A DNA stretch of 64,000 bases from an uncultured Clostridia bacterium (GTDB lineage Bacteria > Bacillota > Clostridia > Oscillospirales > Acutalibacteraceae). Under the pieces are notes generated by a model, which was not told the origin of the DNA, did no database searches, and saw nothing but the letters and a program-made list of their open reading frames with translations. Positions 26,589 to 36,812 of this stretch are shown piece by piece; positions within the stretch are counted from its first letter, which is position 1; every line of letters starts with the position of its first letter. Location: contig CAMNST010000006.1 in NCBI GenBank assembly GCA_946555465.1, positions 62,001 to 126,000 on the forward strand, written 5' to 3'. Made by a program: the position numbers and the translations under genes.

Positions 26589-27194
26589 TCACTTATTCTC
26601 TTCAGGATTGTACACAGGATAACTGTATTTATCTTTCTCGGTTATTTCGCGCTGAACACGGCACGGAACACCGACTGCTACCACATTTGCAGGTATGGAT
26701 TTTGTAACCACACTGCCTGCACCGATAACAGAATTATCACCTATAGTAACACCTGCAAGTATTGTTGAAGAAGCACCGATCCATACATTATTTCCAATGG
26801 TTATAGGCTTGGCAATTTCTATACCGGCCTTGCGCATTTCAGGGTCTATTGCATGCTCCGCAGTGGTGAAACAGCAATTCGGAGCAATAAAAACATGATC
26901 GCCGAAAGTCACCTTGGCGCCGTCGGTAATGACAAGATTATGATTAGAATAAAAATAATCACCAACAGAGATATTATACCCGTAATCACACCAGAAAGGC
27001 GGAGTAAAAATCACCTCTTTGCCCATATGGCCTAAAAGTTCACAAAGAATTTTTTTCTGTTCTTCCCGGTCATTGGGACTTAACTGATTATATCTGTAAC
27101 ATTTATCTTTGCCTTTAACAATTTCAGCCTCAAAAGCGGGATTATAACATCCCTGAAAGAAACAGTTAATCGGCACTTCGGGTTTATTGCTCAT
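26589..27194 (-). CDS. Hexapeptide-repeat sugar O-acetyltransferase (maltose/galactoside type)
   Basis: A left-handed beta-helix acetyltransferase using acetyl-CoA on a sugar hydroxyl. The N-terminal maltose-acetyltransferase-like helices contain CYRYNQLSPNDREEQKKIL, and the hexapeptide region runs PPFWCDYGYNISVGDYFYSNHNLVITD to IGNNVWIGASSTILAGVTIGDNSVIGAGSVVTKSIPANVVAVGVPCRV. The catalytic His is in TTAEHAID. The track start adds 14 codons; two ATGs (27197, 27194) follow GGAGG and the second has better spacing. Confidence 0.9.
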   Translation of the reverse strand: MSNKPEVPINCFFQGCYNPAFEAEIVKGKDKCYRYNQLSPNDREEQKKILCELLGHMGKEVIFTPPFWCDYGYNISVGDYFYSNHNLVITDGAKVTFGDHVFIAPNCCFTTAEHAIDPEMRKAGIEIAKPITIGNNVWIGASSTILAGVTIGDNSVIGAGSVVTKSIPANVVAVGVPCRVQREITEKDKYSYPVYNPEENK

Positions 27195-27216
27195 CATTTT
27201 CCTCCGTATTATTTCA

Positions 27217-27251
27217 AAGGCTGCCTCTGAGAACACCTCAAAGACAGCCTT
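27217..27251. terminator. Terminator after purB
   Basis: A 15-bp stem with two G-U pairs (AAGGCTGTCTTTGAG / CTCAGAGGCAGCCTT on the minus strand) and a 5-nt loop lies 22 nt beyond the purB stop. The T-tract is weak. Confidence 0.6.
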
Positions 27252-27273
27252 ATATTATTATGTTATTAAATTA

Positions 27274-28707
27274 TTAAACATTAATTTCAACGCTTACACC
27301 GAGCAAATCCTTTTCTTTTTCAAGAATAGGTTTAATAACTTCATTCAGAAAATCAGCAGTCTGCTCAGGCGCTCTGCCCACAAAATTTTCAGGTTTAAGA
27401 ATGGAAAGAATTTCTTCTTTCGTTGTCATAAATGCAGGGTCAGCAGCAATACGGTCAACAAGATCGTTTTTGCCGCCCTCAACCTTAACAACTGCACCTG
27501 CAGCCATAGAATGCTGGCGTATTTTTTCGTGAAGTTCCTGACGGTCTCCACCCTTTTTAACGGCATCCATCATAATATTTTCGGTTGCCATAAACGGAAG
27601 TTCGCTCATAAGTCTTGCTTCAATTACTTTTGGATAAACAACAAGACCCGATGTTACATTGATATACAAATCAAGAATACCGTCTGTCGCAAGAAATGCT
27701 TCTGCAACAGATACTCTCTTGTTAGCAGAATCGTCAAGTGTTCTTTCAAACCACTGAGCAGATGCGGTCCACGCAGGATTAAGTGCATCAATCATAACGT
27801 AACGCGAAAGAGACGCAATACGCTCACTTCTCATAGGATTGCGCTTATATGCCATTGCGGATGAGCCTATCTGATTTTTTTCAAACGGTTCTTCAATTTC
27901 TTTAAGGTTTTGAAGAAGTCTCAAATCATTTGAAAACTTGCAGCATGACTGAGCAATAAGACCAAGACAGTTGCAGACAATGGTATCAAGTTTTCTTGCA
28001 TAAGTCTGTCCGCTTACAGGGAAACAAGACTTGAATCCCATTTTTTCGGCAATCTTTCTGTCAAGTTCTTTGCACTTCTCGTGGTCGCCGTCAAACAGTT
28101 CAAGAAAAGATGCCTGCGTGCCGGTTGTGCCTTTTGAGCCAAGAAGCATAAGCGTATCAATAACATGGCAGATTTCTTCATAATCAAGAACCAAATCCAT
28201 AAGCCAGAGCGTTGCCCTCTTGCCTACCGTTGTAGGCTGAGCCGGCTGAAAATGGGTAAAACCAAGACAAGGCATATCTTTATATTCATCTGCAAATTTT
28301 GAAACAGATGCAATGGCATTAACAAGTTTTTTCTTGATAAGAAGAAGTGCTTCACGCATTGTTATAACATCCGTATTATCACCGACATAACAACTTGTTG
28401 CGCCAAGATGAATAATGGGTTTTGCATTAGGGCATTGTTCACCGTAAGCATGAACATGGCTCATTACATCGTGGCGGAATTTCTTTTCATATTCCTGAGC
28501 AACTTCGTAATTGATATTATCCGCATTTGCTTTTAACTCTTCAATCTGCTCTTTGGTAACATTAAGCCCAAGTTCATTTTCTGCTTCGGCAAGAGCAATC
28601 CACAGTTTTCTCCATGTTTTAAATTTAAAATCCGGAGAATAAATATACTGCATTTCTTTTGAAGCATAACGCGCATTAAAAGGTGAATTGTATGTATTAT
28701 TCGGCAT
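27274..28707 (-). CDS. purB: Adenylosuccinate lyase
   Basis: Catalyses two fumarate-releasing steps of purine synthesis: SAICAR to AICAR and adenylosuccinate to AMP. The 477-residue protein belongs to the fumarase/aspartase fold; the signature loop with the catalytic Ser is GSSAMAYKRNPMRSE, and the His-containing blocks are FRHDVMSHVHAYG and GFTHFQPAQPTTVGKRA. The longer type resembles the eukaryote-like PurB common in Clostridia. Its ATG overlaps the purC stop (TAATG), so translation is coupled. It is the last gene of the dapF-dapL-purC-purB operon. Confidence 0.96.
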   Translation of the reverse strand: MPNNTYNSPFNARYASKEMQYIYSPDFKFKTWRKLWIALAEAENELGLNVTKEQIEELKANADNINYEVAQEYEKKFRHDVMSHVHAYGEQCPNAKPIIHLGATSCYVGDNTDVITMREALLLIKKKLVNAIASVSKFADEYKDMPCLGFTHFQPAQPTTVGKRATLWLMDLVLDYEEICHVIDTLMLLGSKGTTGTQASFLELFDGDHEKCKELDRKIAEKMGFKSCFPVSGQTYARKLDTIVCNCLGLIAQSCCKFSNDLRLLQNLKEIEEPFEKNQIGSSAMAYKRNPMRSERIASLSRYVMIDALNPAWTASAQWFERTLDDSANKRVSVAEAFLATDGILDLYINVTSGLVVYPKVIEARLMSELPFMATENIMMDAVKKGGDRQELHEKIRQHSMAAGAVVKVEGGKNDLVDRIAADPAFMTTKEEILSILKPENFVGRAPEQTADFLNEVIKPILEKEKDLLGVSVEINV

Positions 28708-29417
28708 TAGTCAAGTCCTACTCTCTTCATCATTTCTGCATATGCATCTTCGACACCGCCCATATCACGACGGAAACGGTCCTTATCAAGTTTTTCATGT
28801 GTTTCAATATCCCAGAAACGACAGGTATCAGGGCTGATTTCATCAGCAAGAACAATAGTGCCGTCTGCTGTTTTACCAAATTCAAGTTTAAAATCAATAA
28901 GTTCAACGCCGATTGAAGCAAAATATTCTTTTAAAACATCATTAACGGTGAAAGCCATTTCCTTGATTGTATCAACTTCTTCCTGCGTTGCAAAACCGCA
29001 GGAAACTGCATGATAACCATTGATAAGCGGATCGCCGAGATCATCATCTTTATAAGAAAATTCAATAGACGGGCAAACAAAATCCATACCCTCTTCAAGG
29101 CCTAATCTTTTGCAGATTGAGCCTGCTGCACGGTTACGGATAATAACTTCGAGAGGAACGATTGTTACTTTTTTAACTGCTGTTTCTCTGTCTGAAAGTT
29201 CTTCGACAAAATGGGTAGGTACACCCTTCTTTTCAAGAATCTGCATAAGGAAGTTAGACATTTTGTTGTTTACAACACCCTTGCCAACGATTGTACCTTT
29301 TTTAAGTCCGTTAAATGCAGTTGCATCATCTTTGTAATCAACGATTACAACTTCAGGGTCTTCAGTAGCCCAGACTTTTTTTGCTTTTCCTTCATAAAGT
29401 TGTGTAGTTTTCTCCAT
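28707..29417 (-). CDS. purC: SAICAR synthetase
   Basis: Joins aspartate to CAIR using ATP in purine synthesis. The 236-residue enzyme is full length: [12 protein letters not shown] at the N-terminus, [18 protein letters not shown], and [31 protein letters not shown]. It starts 15 nt after dapL and overlaps purB by one base. The product feeds directly into PurB, encoded next. Confidence 0.97.
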   Translation of the reverse strand: MEKTTQLYEGKAKKVWATEDPEVVIVDYKDDATAFNGLKKGTIVGKGVVNNKMSNFLMQILEKKGVPTHFVEELSDRETAVKKVTIVPLEVIIRNRAAGSICKRLGLEEGMDFVCPSIEFSYKDDDLGDPLINGYHAVSCGFATQEEVDTIKEMAFTVNDVLKEYFASIGVELIDFKLEFGKTADGTIVLADEISPDTCRFWDIETHEKLDKDRFRRDMGGVEDAYAEMMKRVGLD

Positions 29418-29432
29418 AGTCTTATATCTCCT

Positions 29433-30650
29433 TTATTTTTTATATGCTGTTTTAATTCTTTCAATAGCCTCAATGGTTTTTTCTGCGTTACCGAAAGATG
29501 TCAGTCTGAAATAACCCTCGCCGGCAGGACCGAAACCTGAGCCCGGTGTACCTACAACCTGACATTTTTCAAGAAGTTCATCAAAGAACTCCCAAGAGGT
29601 ATAGCCTTCAGGAACTCTGAGCCATACGTAAGGTGAATTTACACCGCCGTAGCACTCAAATCCTGCGTCACAGAGACCTTCGTAAATAACTCTTGCATTT
29701 TTCTGATAATAAGCAAGTGTTTCTTTAATCTGCTTCTGGCCTTCCTCAGTGTAAATGGCCTCGGCTGCTCTCTGTGTTATATAAGAAACGCCGTTGAACT
29801 TAGTTGCCTGGCGGCGTGCCCAGAGAGGATTAAGGCTTGTACCATTAAATACAAGTTCCTTCGGCACAACGGTATACCCGCAGCGCATACCTGTAAAACC
29901 TGCTGTTTTTGAGAAAGAACGAAGTTCGATTGCACAGGTTTTTGCACCCTCAATTTCATAAATTGACTTTGGAATATTTTCGTCAACAACGAATGCTTCA
30001 TATGCTGAATCAAAAAGAATAAGTGAGTTATGCTCGTTTGCAAAATCAACCCATTTTTTGAGTTGCTCTTTTGTTGCAACCATACCTGTAGGATTGTTAG
30101 GGAAACAAAGATAAATCACATCCGGAATTTCTTTCGGGATATCAGGTGTAAAGTTATTTTCAGCGGTACATGGCATATAGATGATATTTGACCAAAGACC
30201 GTTTTCATCTTTTTCACCGCTTCTGCCTGCCATAACATTTGTATCAACGTAAACAGGATAAACCGGATCACAGATAGCAACTTTATTATCTACAGAAAAA
30301 ATATCGCCGATATTTCCGCAGTCGCTTTTTGCACCGTCAGAAAGGAAAATTTCATCTTTTTCAATATCAATTCCCCTGTCAGTATAATCATTTTTAAGTA
30401 TAGCGTCAAGAATGAAATCATAACCATACTCAGGCGGATAACCGCGGAAAGTTTCCTCATTTGCCATTTCATCAACTGCTTTATGCATTGCATCAATAAC
30501 AACAGGAACAAGAGGCTTTGTAACATCACCGATAGAAAGACGGATTACATCTGCATCAGGATGAGCAGCCTGATATTCCCTCTGCTTTTTTGCAACAGTT
30601 GAGAAAAGATAGCTTGACTCAATTTTTAAAAAATTTTCATTAATTTTCAT
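29433..30650 (-). CDS. dapL: LL-diaminopimelate aminotransferase
   Basis: A PLP-dependent class I/II aminotransferase of 405 residues that converts tetrahydrodipicolinate to LL-diaminopimelate in one step, the short lysine/peptidoglycan route found in Clostridia and plants. The PLP lysine is in [27 protein letters not shown], the DSAYEAF segment and [11 protein letters not shown] at the N-terminus are typical of DapL. GGAGG precedes the ATG. Placed between dapF and purC, it supplies the substrate for DapF. Confidence 0.95.
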   Translation of the reverse strand: MKINENFLKIESSYLFSTVAKKQREYQAAHPDADVIRLSIGDVTKPLVPVVIDAMHKAVDEMANEETFRGYPPEYGYDFILDAILKNDYTDRGIDIEKDEIFLSDGAKSDCGNIGDIFSVDNKVAICDPVYPVYVDTNVMAGRSGEKDENGLWSNIIYMPCTAENNFTPDIPKEIPDVIYLCFPNNPTGMVATKEQLKKWVDFANEHNSLILFDSAYEAFVVDENIPKSIYEIEGAKTCAIELRSFSKTAGFTGMRCGYTVVPKELVFNGTSLNPLWARRQATKFNGVSYITQRAAEAIYTEEGQKQIKETLAYYQKNARVIYEGLCDAGFECYGGVNSPYVWLRVPEGYTSWEFFDELLEKCQVVGTPGSGFGPAGEGYFRLTSFGNAEKTIEAIERIKTAYKK

Positions 30651-30672
30651 ATATTTAAACCTCCAAAATAAT

Positions 30673-31515
30673 CTACAAATTTATTTCACCGTCAAATACA
30701 GTGGATGCCGGACCGCTCATAATAACGCTGTCGTTAAGATTACCGCTCCAGTATATTTTCAAATCACCTCCGAGGAGATGAACGGTTACATTATTATCGG
30801 TAAGACCGCCAAGTATTGCCGCAACAACTGTTGCACAGGTGCCTGTTCCGCAGGCGAGTGTTTCGCCTGTTCCTCTTTCCCAGACACGCATATCAATATT
30901 TTTACGGTCAATTATCTTTGCAAACTCGGTATTTGTTCTTTTGGGAAATCTTTTATGATTTTCAAACATAGGACCGATTTTTTCAATCGAAAAATCTTTA
31001 ACATCCTCATCAATAAAAACAACGGCATGAGGATTGCCCATGGAAACGCATGTCATCTTATACAGATTGCCGTCAACTTCTATTTCTTCATTCAAAACAG
31101 TTTCATTATCGGAAACAACAGGAACCTCGTCTGCTTTTAAGACAGGCGCGCCCATATCAACTTTTACGCTTTCAACTTTGCCGTCACTGCCTAAAGTCAA
31201 ATCAATATATTTGATTTTACCCATAGATTCAATCGACAAAGAAGTTTTATCGGTCAGATTATAATCATAAACATATTTAGCAACGCATCTTATACCATTG
31301 CCGCACATTTCGGCACGGCTTCCGTCAGCATTATACATCACCATTTCAAAATCGGCAATATCTGATTTTTTTATAATAATCATACCATCGCCGCCGATAC
31401 CGAAATGACGGTCGGATACGAACTGAGCAGTTTTAACCTCGTCTTCAATTTTTTCTGCAATACCGTTTACGTAAATGTAATCATTTCCGCATCCATGCAT
31501 CTTTGTAAATTTCAT
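30673..31515 (-). CDS. dapF: Diaminopimelate epimerase
   Basis: Interconverts LL- and meso-diaminopimelate for lysine and peptidoglycan. The 280-residue cofactor-free epimerase has both catalytic cysteines: [14 protein letters not shown] and [14 protein letters not shown], and begins [13 protein letters not shown]. It leads the dapF-dapL-purC-purB operon, 22 nt before dapL. The first 48 bp around its ribosome binding site and start codon are duplicated 142 bp upstream (see repeat entries), which may affect translation. Confidence 0.96.
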   Translation of the reverse strand: MKFTKMHGCGNDYIYVNGIAEKIEDEVKTAQFVSDRHFGIGGDGMIIIKKSDIADFEMVMYNADGSRAEMCGNGIRCVAKYVYDYNLTDKTSLSIESMGKIKYIDLTLGSDGKVESVKVDMGAPVLKADEVPVVSDNETVLNEEIEVDGNLYKMTCVSMGNPHAVVFIDEDVKDFSIEKIGPMFENHKRFPKRTNTEFAKIIDRKNIDMRVWERGTGETLACGTGTCATVVAAILGGLTDNNVTVHLLGGDLKIYWSGNLNDSVIMSGPASTVFDGEINL

Positions 31516-31528
31516 ACCATTTCACCCT
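31481..31528. repeat. Direct repeat copy A (dapF ribosome binding site and first codons)
   Basis: A 48-bp segment spanning the dapF RBS and first 11 codons. It matches 31623-31670 with two mismatches. This copy is the functional start of dapF. Confidence 0.9.
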
Positions 31529-31622
31529 CGTATTAATCAAGTTGCTACAAAACAGTCCACCGGACTGTTTTTCCCAAATCCAAGATTTGGAGCAACGGTC
31601 TCTTTTGCTTCGCAAAATTCAC
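31529..31622. repeat. 94-bp palindromic intergenic element between the duplicated dapF starts
   Basis: Contains three palindromes: AAACAGTCC-ACC-GGACTGTTT, CCAAATC-CAA-GATTTGG and TTTTGCTTCGCAAAA; the first two sit within GTTGCT...AGCAAC. The arrangement resembles REP/MITE-like repeats scattered in Oscillospiraceae genomes, as I recall them. Flanked by a 48-bp direct repeat, it looks like an insertion that copied its target or arose by slippage. Confidence 0.6.
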
Positions 31623-31670
31623 TCATTTCCGCATCCGTGCATCTTTGTAAATTTCATACCATTTCACCTT
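31623..31670. repeat. Direct repeat copy B with decoy dapF start
   Basis: The upstream copy keeps an RBS and ATG (31657) and on the minus strand encodes [12 protein letters not shown] then stop (31657-31619). In the message it precedes the true dapF start. A TATAAT (31705-31700) lies just upstream, so the transcript should contain the decoy. Confidence 0.85.
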
Positions 31671-31776
31671 CACATAAGTTAAGTTTTTCTTTCTCAACTA
31701 TTATATCCGGAAATATTTGCCGATAAAACGATAAATCGTGCTCTTGAATATGCAAATAATGCTGTATTCACTTTAA

Positions 31777-32295
31777 TTATCCGCCGAAATCGTTAACGAT
31801 TTCTTTTGCAAGGTCTATCAGTTTTTTTCCGCTTTTCATACTTTTCTGCTGTAAATATTTATGAGCCTGGATTTCACTGATATTCATTTCATTCATTATA
31901 ATTATTTTTGCATTCGATATAATTTCATTTTCATCATCTTTTCTTCTTGTAAATGAAGAACGTGAACTGACAAGAACAGAAACAATGTGCAAAAATTCAT
32001 CTCTGTTTACAGGCAGAGCCAAATTTATAAGATTGCCTGAAAAATCATCTTTTCCGTTTTTTGAAAGAGCTATAACATCACATCCTGCAGGCAGGTTTTC
32101 TGCAAGCACGCCGGCACTCATATCACTTAAAATTGAAGAACATACAACAACGCATTCGTTAATGCCCTGTGCAATATTTAAAACACTTGAGCCGAGTGCG
32201 CAAACATAAGAAACATGAAACCCTTCACTTTCAATCAGGGCGCGGAGTTTCAGTGCCGTTTCCTTGGCGGGATATGCAACGATAATATCCTTCAT
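31777..32295 (-). CDS. ANTAR-domain RNA-binding response-regulator-like protein
   Basis: A 172-residue protein: a receiver-like N-terminal domain (about 1-110; MKDIIVAYPAKETALKLRALIESEGF) without an obvious phospho-acceptor Asp in the normal place, and a C-terminal ANTAR three-helix domain (ISNAKIIIMNEMNISEIQAHKYLQQKSMKSGKKLIDLAKEIV). ANTAR proteins bind paired hairpins in leader RNA and prevent termination. It is divergent from the glycogen operon. ATG 32295 is chosen because GGGAG lies upstream; the track start is five codons earlier. Target RNAs are not apparent nearby. Confidence 0.85.
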   Translation of the reverse strand: MKDIIVAYPAKETALKLRALIESEGFHVSYVCALGSSVLNIAQGINECVVVCSSILSDMSAGVLAENLPAGCDVIALSKNGKDDFSGNLINLALPVNRDEFLHIVSVLVSSRSSFTRRKDDENEIISNAKIIIMNEMNISEIQAHKYLQQKSMKSGKKLIDLAKEIVNDFGG

Positions 32296-32490
32296 AAAAC
32301 TCCCTTCCATATTTATTGCTTTTTTATTGTCATAATTTAGAATACCTTAAAATCTTTTTTATTATACCATATAAATATACTTACATTCAATACCAAATAT
32401 GAACGATTTTATACTTGTTCACATTGCAACAAAATACACATATTTTTAAAAAAATAAAAATATTTTTGTAACAAAATAGCCAAAAACACC

Positions 32491-32519
32491 TTGATTAATT
32501 TATACAAAGGTGATATATT
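32491..32519 (+). promoter_or_regulatory. Promoter of the glycogen operon
   Basis: TTGATT at 32491-32496, a 17-bp spacer and TATATT at 32514-32519, some 50 nt before glgB, whose ATG has GGAG upstream. Confidence 0.6.
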
Positions 32520-32571
32520 ATAACTATAATTACCAATTACACTCAAAAGGTATGCCAAAGGAGATGAAAAA

Positions 32572-34488
32572 ATGGCTGAGGTTAAGAAAGAGTATGAATT
32601 CCCGCTTTATCTTTTTCATAGCGGAAAGAATTATAAAGCATATGAATTCTTCGGCTGTCATAAACTGAAAGACCATCGTTTTGTTTTCAGAGTCTGGGCA
32701 CCTCACGCAGCAAATGTCTGCGTTGCAGGTGATTTCAACAACTGGAACGAAAGTGAAGGAATTATGACCCAGATTTCACCGGGTATATGGGAGGCTGAAA
32801 TCGACGGTGTAAATAATTATGACTGCTATAAATATGCAATTACAACAAAAAGCGGAAAAATAAATATGAAAGCAGACCCTTATGCTGTTCATTCTGAAAC
32901 ACGCCCGGGAACAGCATCAAAGGTTTATGTTGAAAAAAATTACAAATGGAAAGACAAAAAATGGCGTGAAAACTCCAAGAAAGGCAATATTCTTGAAAAA
33001 CCCGTAAATATTTATGAAATTCACTTCGGTTCATGGAAACAACATGAAAACGGCGATTTTCTTTCATACAGGCAGATGGCGGAAGAACTTGTGCCTTATG
33101 TAAAAGAAATGGGATATACCCATATTGAAATGATGCCTATTACTGAATATCCGTTTGACGGTTCGTGGGGATATCAGGTCACGGGTTACTTTTCACCTAC
33201 CTCACGTTACGGAACACCTGACGATTTAATGTATTTTATCGATTGCTGTCATAATGCAAATATAGGTGTTATTCTTGACTGGGTTCCTGCACATTTTCCG
33301 AAAGATGCCCACGGACTTTACGAATTTGACGGAGAATGCACATATGAATATTCAGATTTGAAAAAAGGTGAACATAAAGAATGGGGCACAAGGGTTTTTG
33401 ACTACGGCAAAAACGAGGTTAAATCCTTTCTTATTTCCTCTGCAATGTATTGGGTTGATAAATTCCATTTTGACGGACTTCGTGTTGACGCTGTTGCTTC
33501 AATGCTTTATCTTGATTACGGAAGAGAAGACGGGCAATGGACACCCAACAAAAACGGAGGAAGAGAAAATCTTGAGGCAGTTGAATTTTTCCGTGAACTC
33601 AACTGCACTATGTTCAAAGAACATCCCGAGGTTATGATGATTGCAGAGGAATCAACTGCATGGCCTATGATTACAATGCCGACTGATATAGGCGGATTGG
33701 GATTCAACTTCAAATGGAATATGGGCTGGATGAACGATATGCTTCGCTACACATCCATGGATCCACTGTTCAGAAAAGGAAACCACAACTGTATAACTTT
33801 CAGTTTCTTTTATGCTTTCAGTGAAAATTTCATTTTGCCGATAAGCCACGATGAAGTTGTTCACGGAAAAGCAAGTCTCATCGGAAAAATGCCCGGCGAC
33901 TACGATATGAAATTTGACGGAGTAAGATTGTTTTTCGCCTATATGTTTGCCCATCCCGGCAAAAAACTCCTGTTTATGGGAAGCGAATTCGGTCAGTTCA
34001 TTGAATGGAATTACAAACAGGGGCTTGATTGGCTGCTGCTTGACTATGAAAAACACAAAAAACTCCAGAATTTCACAAAAGAACTCAACAAATTTTATTT
34101 ATCAAACCCGGCACTCTGGGAAATTGATTACAGTTGGGAAGGTTTTCAGTGGATTTCCAGCGAAGATAATGCAAATTCTATTATTGCTTTCAGAAGAATC
34201 GACAAAAAAGGTAAAGAACTTATTGCTATATTTAACTTTACGCCGAACAGTTTTAACGATTATAAAATAGGTGTGCCGGAAGCAGGAACATATAAAGTTG
34301 TTCTTGATACATCACTTTCAAAATACGGAGGAACAAAACCCCGTTTATCAGGCACCTATAAATCAAAAAAAGAACCTATGCACGGTCTTGATAACAGCAT
34401 AGGAATAAAACTGAACGGACTGTCCGCAGTTTATCTTGAAAAAAATGATATTAAGGTTAAGGAGAGAAAAAATGGCACAAAAAACTAA
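32572..34488 (+). CDS. glgB: 1,4-alpha-glucan branching enzyme (GH13)
   Basis: Makes alpha-1,6 branches in glycogen. The 638-residue protein has the N-terminal CBM48 domain ([22 protein letters not shown]) and a GH13 barrel with the nucleophile in [17 protein letters not shown], acid/base Glu in [10 protein letters not shown] and the third acid in ISHDEVVHG, then the C-terminal beta domain. It opens the glgBCDA operon and overlaps glgC by 17 nt, which couples their translation. Confidence 0.97.
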   Translation: MAEVKKEYEFPLYLFHSGKNYKAYEFFGCHKLKDHRFVFRVWAPHAANVCVAGDFNNWNESEGIMTQISPGIWEAEIDGVNNYDCYKYAITTKSGKINMKADPYAVHSETRPGTASKVYVEKNYKWKDKKWRENSKKGNILEKPVNIYEIHFGSWKQHENGDFLSYRQMAEELVPYVKEMGYTHIEMMPITEYPFDGSWGYQVTGYFSPTSRYGTPDDLMYFIDCCHNANIGVILDWVPAHFPKDAHGLYEFDGECTYEYSDLKKGEHKEWGTRVFDYGKNEVKSFLISSAMYWVDKFHFDGLRVDAVASMLYLDYGREDGQWTPNKNGGRENLEAVEFFRELNCTMFKEHPEVMMIAEESTAWPMITMPTDIGGLGFNFKWNMGWMNDMLRYTSMDPLFRKGNHNCITFSFFYAFSENFILPISHDEVVHGKASLIGKMPGDYDMKFDGVRLFFAYMFAHPGKKLLFMGSEFGQFIEWNYKQGLDWLLLDYEKHKKLQNFTKELNKFYLSNPALWEIDYSWEGFQWISSEDNANSIIAFRRIDKKGKELIAIFNFTPNSFNDYKIGVPEAGTYKVVLDTSLSKYGGTKPRLSGTYKSKKEPMHGLDNSIGIKLNGLSAVYLEKNDIKVKERKNGTKN

Positions 34489-35680
34489 TGTTGTAGCAAT
34501 GCTTCTTGCAGGGGGCCAGGGAAGCCGACTTGGCGTTCTTACAAAAAACATTGCCAAACCAGCCGTACCATACGGCGGAAATTACAGAATCATAGACTTT
34601 CCGCTTTCCAACTGTGTTAACAGCGGAATTTACACTGTCGGTGTTCTGACCCAGTATCAGCCGCTTGAACTTAATGACTATCTCGGAAACGGCCAGCCAT
34701 GGGATCTTGACAGACAGCACGGCGGTATTCACATTTTATCGCCATATGAGGCTATCGGCGGTGCAGAATGGTATAAAGGCACTGCCAATGCAATTTATCA
34801 GAACATAAACTTTATTGAAAAATATGATCCGGAATATGTTGTAATTCTTTCAGGCGACCATATATACAAAATGAATTATGCAAAAATGGTTGATTTCCAC
34901 AAAAAGAATGACGCAGCATGCACCATTGCCGTTCTTGAAGTTCCGTGGGAAGAGGCATCACGCTTTGGCATTCTTGCCACCAAAGATAATGACGAAATCT
35001 ATGAATTTGCAGAAAAACCGGCCCAGCCCAAGAGCAACAAAGCATCAATGGGTGTTTATGTTTTCAGTTGGGATAAACTTAAACAGTATCTTATTCAGGA
35101 TGAAAACACCGAAGGTTCTGCAAACGATTTCGGCAAAAACATAATACCGACAATGCTTAATGCCGGTGAAAGAATGTTTGCATTCCCGTTCCAGGGTTAC
35201 TGGAAAGATGTCGGCACAATCGACTCTCTCTGGGAGGCTAATCTTGATATCATCAATCCTAATGTTGATCTTGATCTCAGTGATACGAGTTGGAGAATTT
35301 ATTCAAGAAATCCGATGGCGCCTCCGCATTATATCGGCAAAAATGCCGTTGTTGAGAACTCTTCAATAAGTGAAGGCTGTGAAATTGAAGGTGACGTTGA
35401 TTACAGCGTAATCTCTTCAAATGTTGTTATCGAAGAAAACGCCGATGTTAAATACAGCGTTATTATGCCGGGTGCAACAATAAAAAAAGGTGCAAAGGTT
35501 TATTATTCAATCGTTGCCGAAAATGCCGTTATTGAAGAAGACGCTAAAATAGGCGAGATTCCGGAACAACTTGAAAACCCCGAAGAATGGGGCATTCCGG
35601 TTATAGGTGCAGGCGCAACAATTACAAAGGGCAAATATGTAGCGCCCGGAGTGATGGTTAAATCAGGAGAGGAGGTATAA
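34472..35680 (+). CDS. glgC: Glucose-1-phosphate adenylyltransferase, catalytic subunit
   Basis: Forms ADP-glucose, the committed step of glycogen synthesis. 402 residues: pyrophosphorylase domain with [34 protein letters not shown], the catalytic [10 protein letters not shown] and a C-terminal beta-helix domain that carries allosteric sites. ATG 34472 with GGAGAG upstream is chosen over the track start 34436. It is followed at 2 nt by glgD, with which it forms the Firmicutes-type GlgC/GlgD heterotetramer. Confidence 0.97.
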   Translation: MAQKTNVVAMLLAGGQGSRLGVLTKNIAKPAVPYGGNYRIIDFPLSNCVNSGIYTVGVLTQYQPLELNDYLGNGQPWDLDRQHGGIHILSPYEAIGGAEWYKGTANAIYQNINFIEKYDPEYVVILSGDHIYKMNYAKMVDFHKKNDAACTIAVLEVPWEEASRFGILATKDNDEIYEFAEKPAQPKSNKASMGVYVFSWDKLKQYLIQDENTEGSANDFGKNIIPTMLNAGERMFAFPFQGYWKDVGTIDSLWEANLDIINPNVDLDLSDTSWRIYSRNPMAPPHYIGKNAVVENSSISEGCEIEGDVDYSVISSNVVIEENADVKYSVIMPGATIKKGAKVYYSIVAENAVIEEDAKIGEIPEQLENPEEWGIPVIGAGATITKGKYVAPGVMVKSGEEV

Positions 35681-35682
35681 TT

Positions 35683-36801
35683 ATGAACGGAAAAAGAGTT
35701 TTAGGCATCATTTTTGCCAATATTCACGAAGAGTCACTTGACTCACTTACTGCTACAAGAACTATGGGTTCGGTTCCATTCTGTTCAAGATACCGCTTAA
35801 TTGACTTCCCTCTTTCAAATATGGTGAACAGCGGAGTTGCAAAAATCGGTGTTGTAACAAACGCAAATTTCCAATCTCTTATGGATCACGTAGGCACAGG
35901 AAAGCCATGGGATTTGAGCAGAAAATCAGACGGTCTTTATCTTCTTCCTCCGTTTTCTGTAGGAAGTGCATCAATGTGGGGCAATAGAATTGATGCTATT
36001 TATGGAAACATGAGTTTTCTCCAGCAGTCAAACCAGACCTATGTCCTTATGTCAGACTGTAACAATGTGCTTTCCATCGATTATTCCGAATTGTTCAATG
36101 CACACGAAGAAAGCGGTGCAGATATAACTATTCTCGGTGTTAAAGGAAAAATGCCGAAAAACATCGGTTCTGTTCTCTGCTTTGACAAGGTTGATGAAGA
36201 CGGAAGAATTACAGAAATGAGCCTTGATAAAAAAACAGACGGCGATGTTTTCCATTCCTGCAACATAATGATTATGAAGAAATATCTTCTTGAAACACTT
36301 GTTACCACTGCTCATTCAAAAAATGAAATTTCATATCAGAGAAATATTATTATGGCAAATGTGGGCAAACTTAGAATTCACGCTTTTGATGCAACAGACA
36401 GTTTTGTGGGCACGGTTGACTCTATTCAGAGTTATTATGACATTTCAATGTCTGTTCTTGAAAAGGAAAACAGACAAAAACTTTTCTCTTATCCTATTTT
36501 AACCAAAGAACGTGATGATATGCCAACGATATACGGTCCTGACTCATCACTTAAAAATTCTCTTGTGGCAGACGGCTGCATTATCAAGGGTAAAGTTGAA
36601 AACTGCATTGTTTTTAAAGGTGTTAAGATTGGAAAAGACACAGTTGTTAAAGATTCTATCCTTATGCAGGATACTGTTATAGGCGACAACTCAAAGATAA
36701 GTTGCGTTATTGCAGATAAAAATGTCAGCATAAAAGACAGTGTTGAACTTTCCGGAGCAGATACATTCCCTATCTGCCTTACTAAGAATACAAGAGTTTA
36801 A
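35683..36801 (+). CDS. glgD: Glucose-1-phosphate adenylyltransferase regulatory subunit
   Basis: A 372-residue paralogue of GlgC that lacks the catalytic glycine-rich loop: the N-terminus reads GIIFANIHEESLDSLT where GlgC has AGGQGSRL. It modulates the activity of GlgC in the heteromer. The C-terminal left-handed helix (KNSLVADGCIIKGKVENCIVFKGVKIGKD) is kept. It starts 2 nt after glgC and ends 11 nt before glgA. Confidence 0.95.
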   Translation: MNGKRVLGIIFANIHEESLDSLTATRTMGSVPFCSRYRLIDFPLSNMVNSGVAKIGVVTNANFQSLMDHVGTGKPWDLSRKSDGLYLLPPFSVGSASMWGNRIDAIYGNMSFLQQSNQTYVLMSDCNNVLSIDYSELFNAHEESGADITILGVKGKMPKNIGSVLCFDKVDEDGRITEMSLDKKTDGDVFHSCNIMIMKKYLLETLVTTAHSKNEISYQRNIIMANVGKLRIHAFDATDSFVGTVDSIQSYYDISMSVLEKENRQKLFSYPILTKERDDMPTIYGPDSSLKNSLVADGCIIKGKVENCIVFKGVKIGKDTVVKDSILMQDTVIGDNSKISCVIADKNVSIKDSVELSGADTFPICLTKNTRV

Positions 36802-36812
36802 GGAGGAAAACA

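Noticed and set aside
27187-27864. 225-residue plus-strand ORF
   Set aside because: Shadow of purB, Cys/Phe-rich with no family features.
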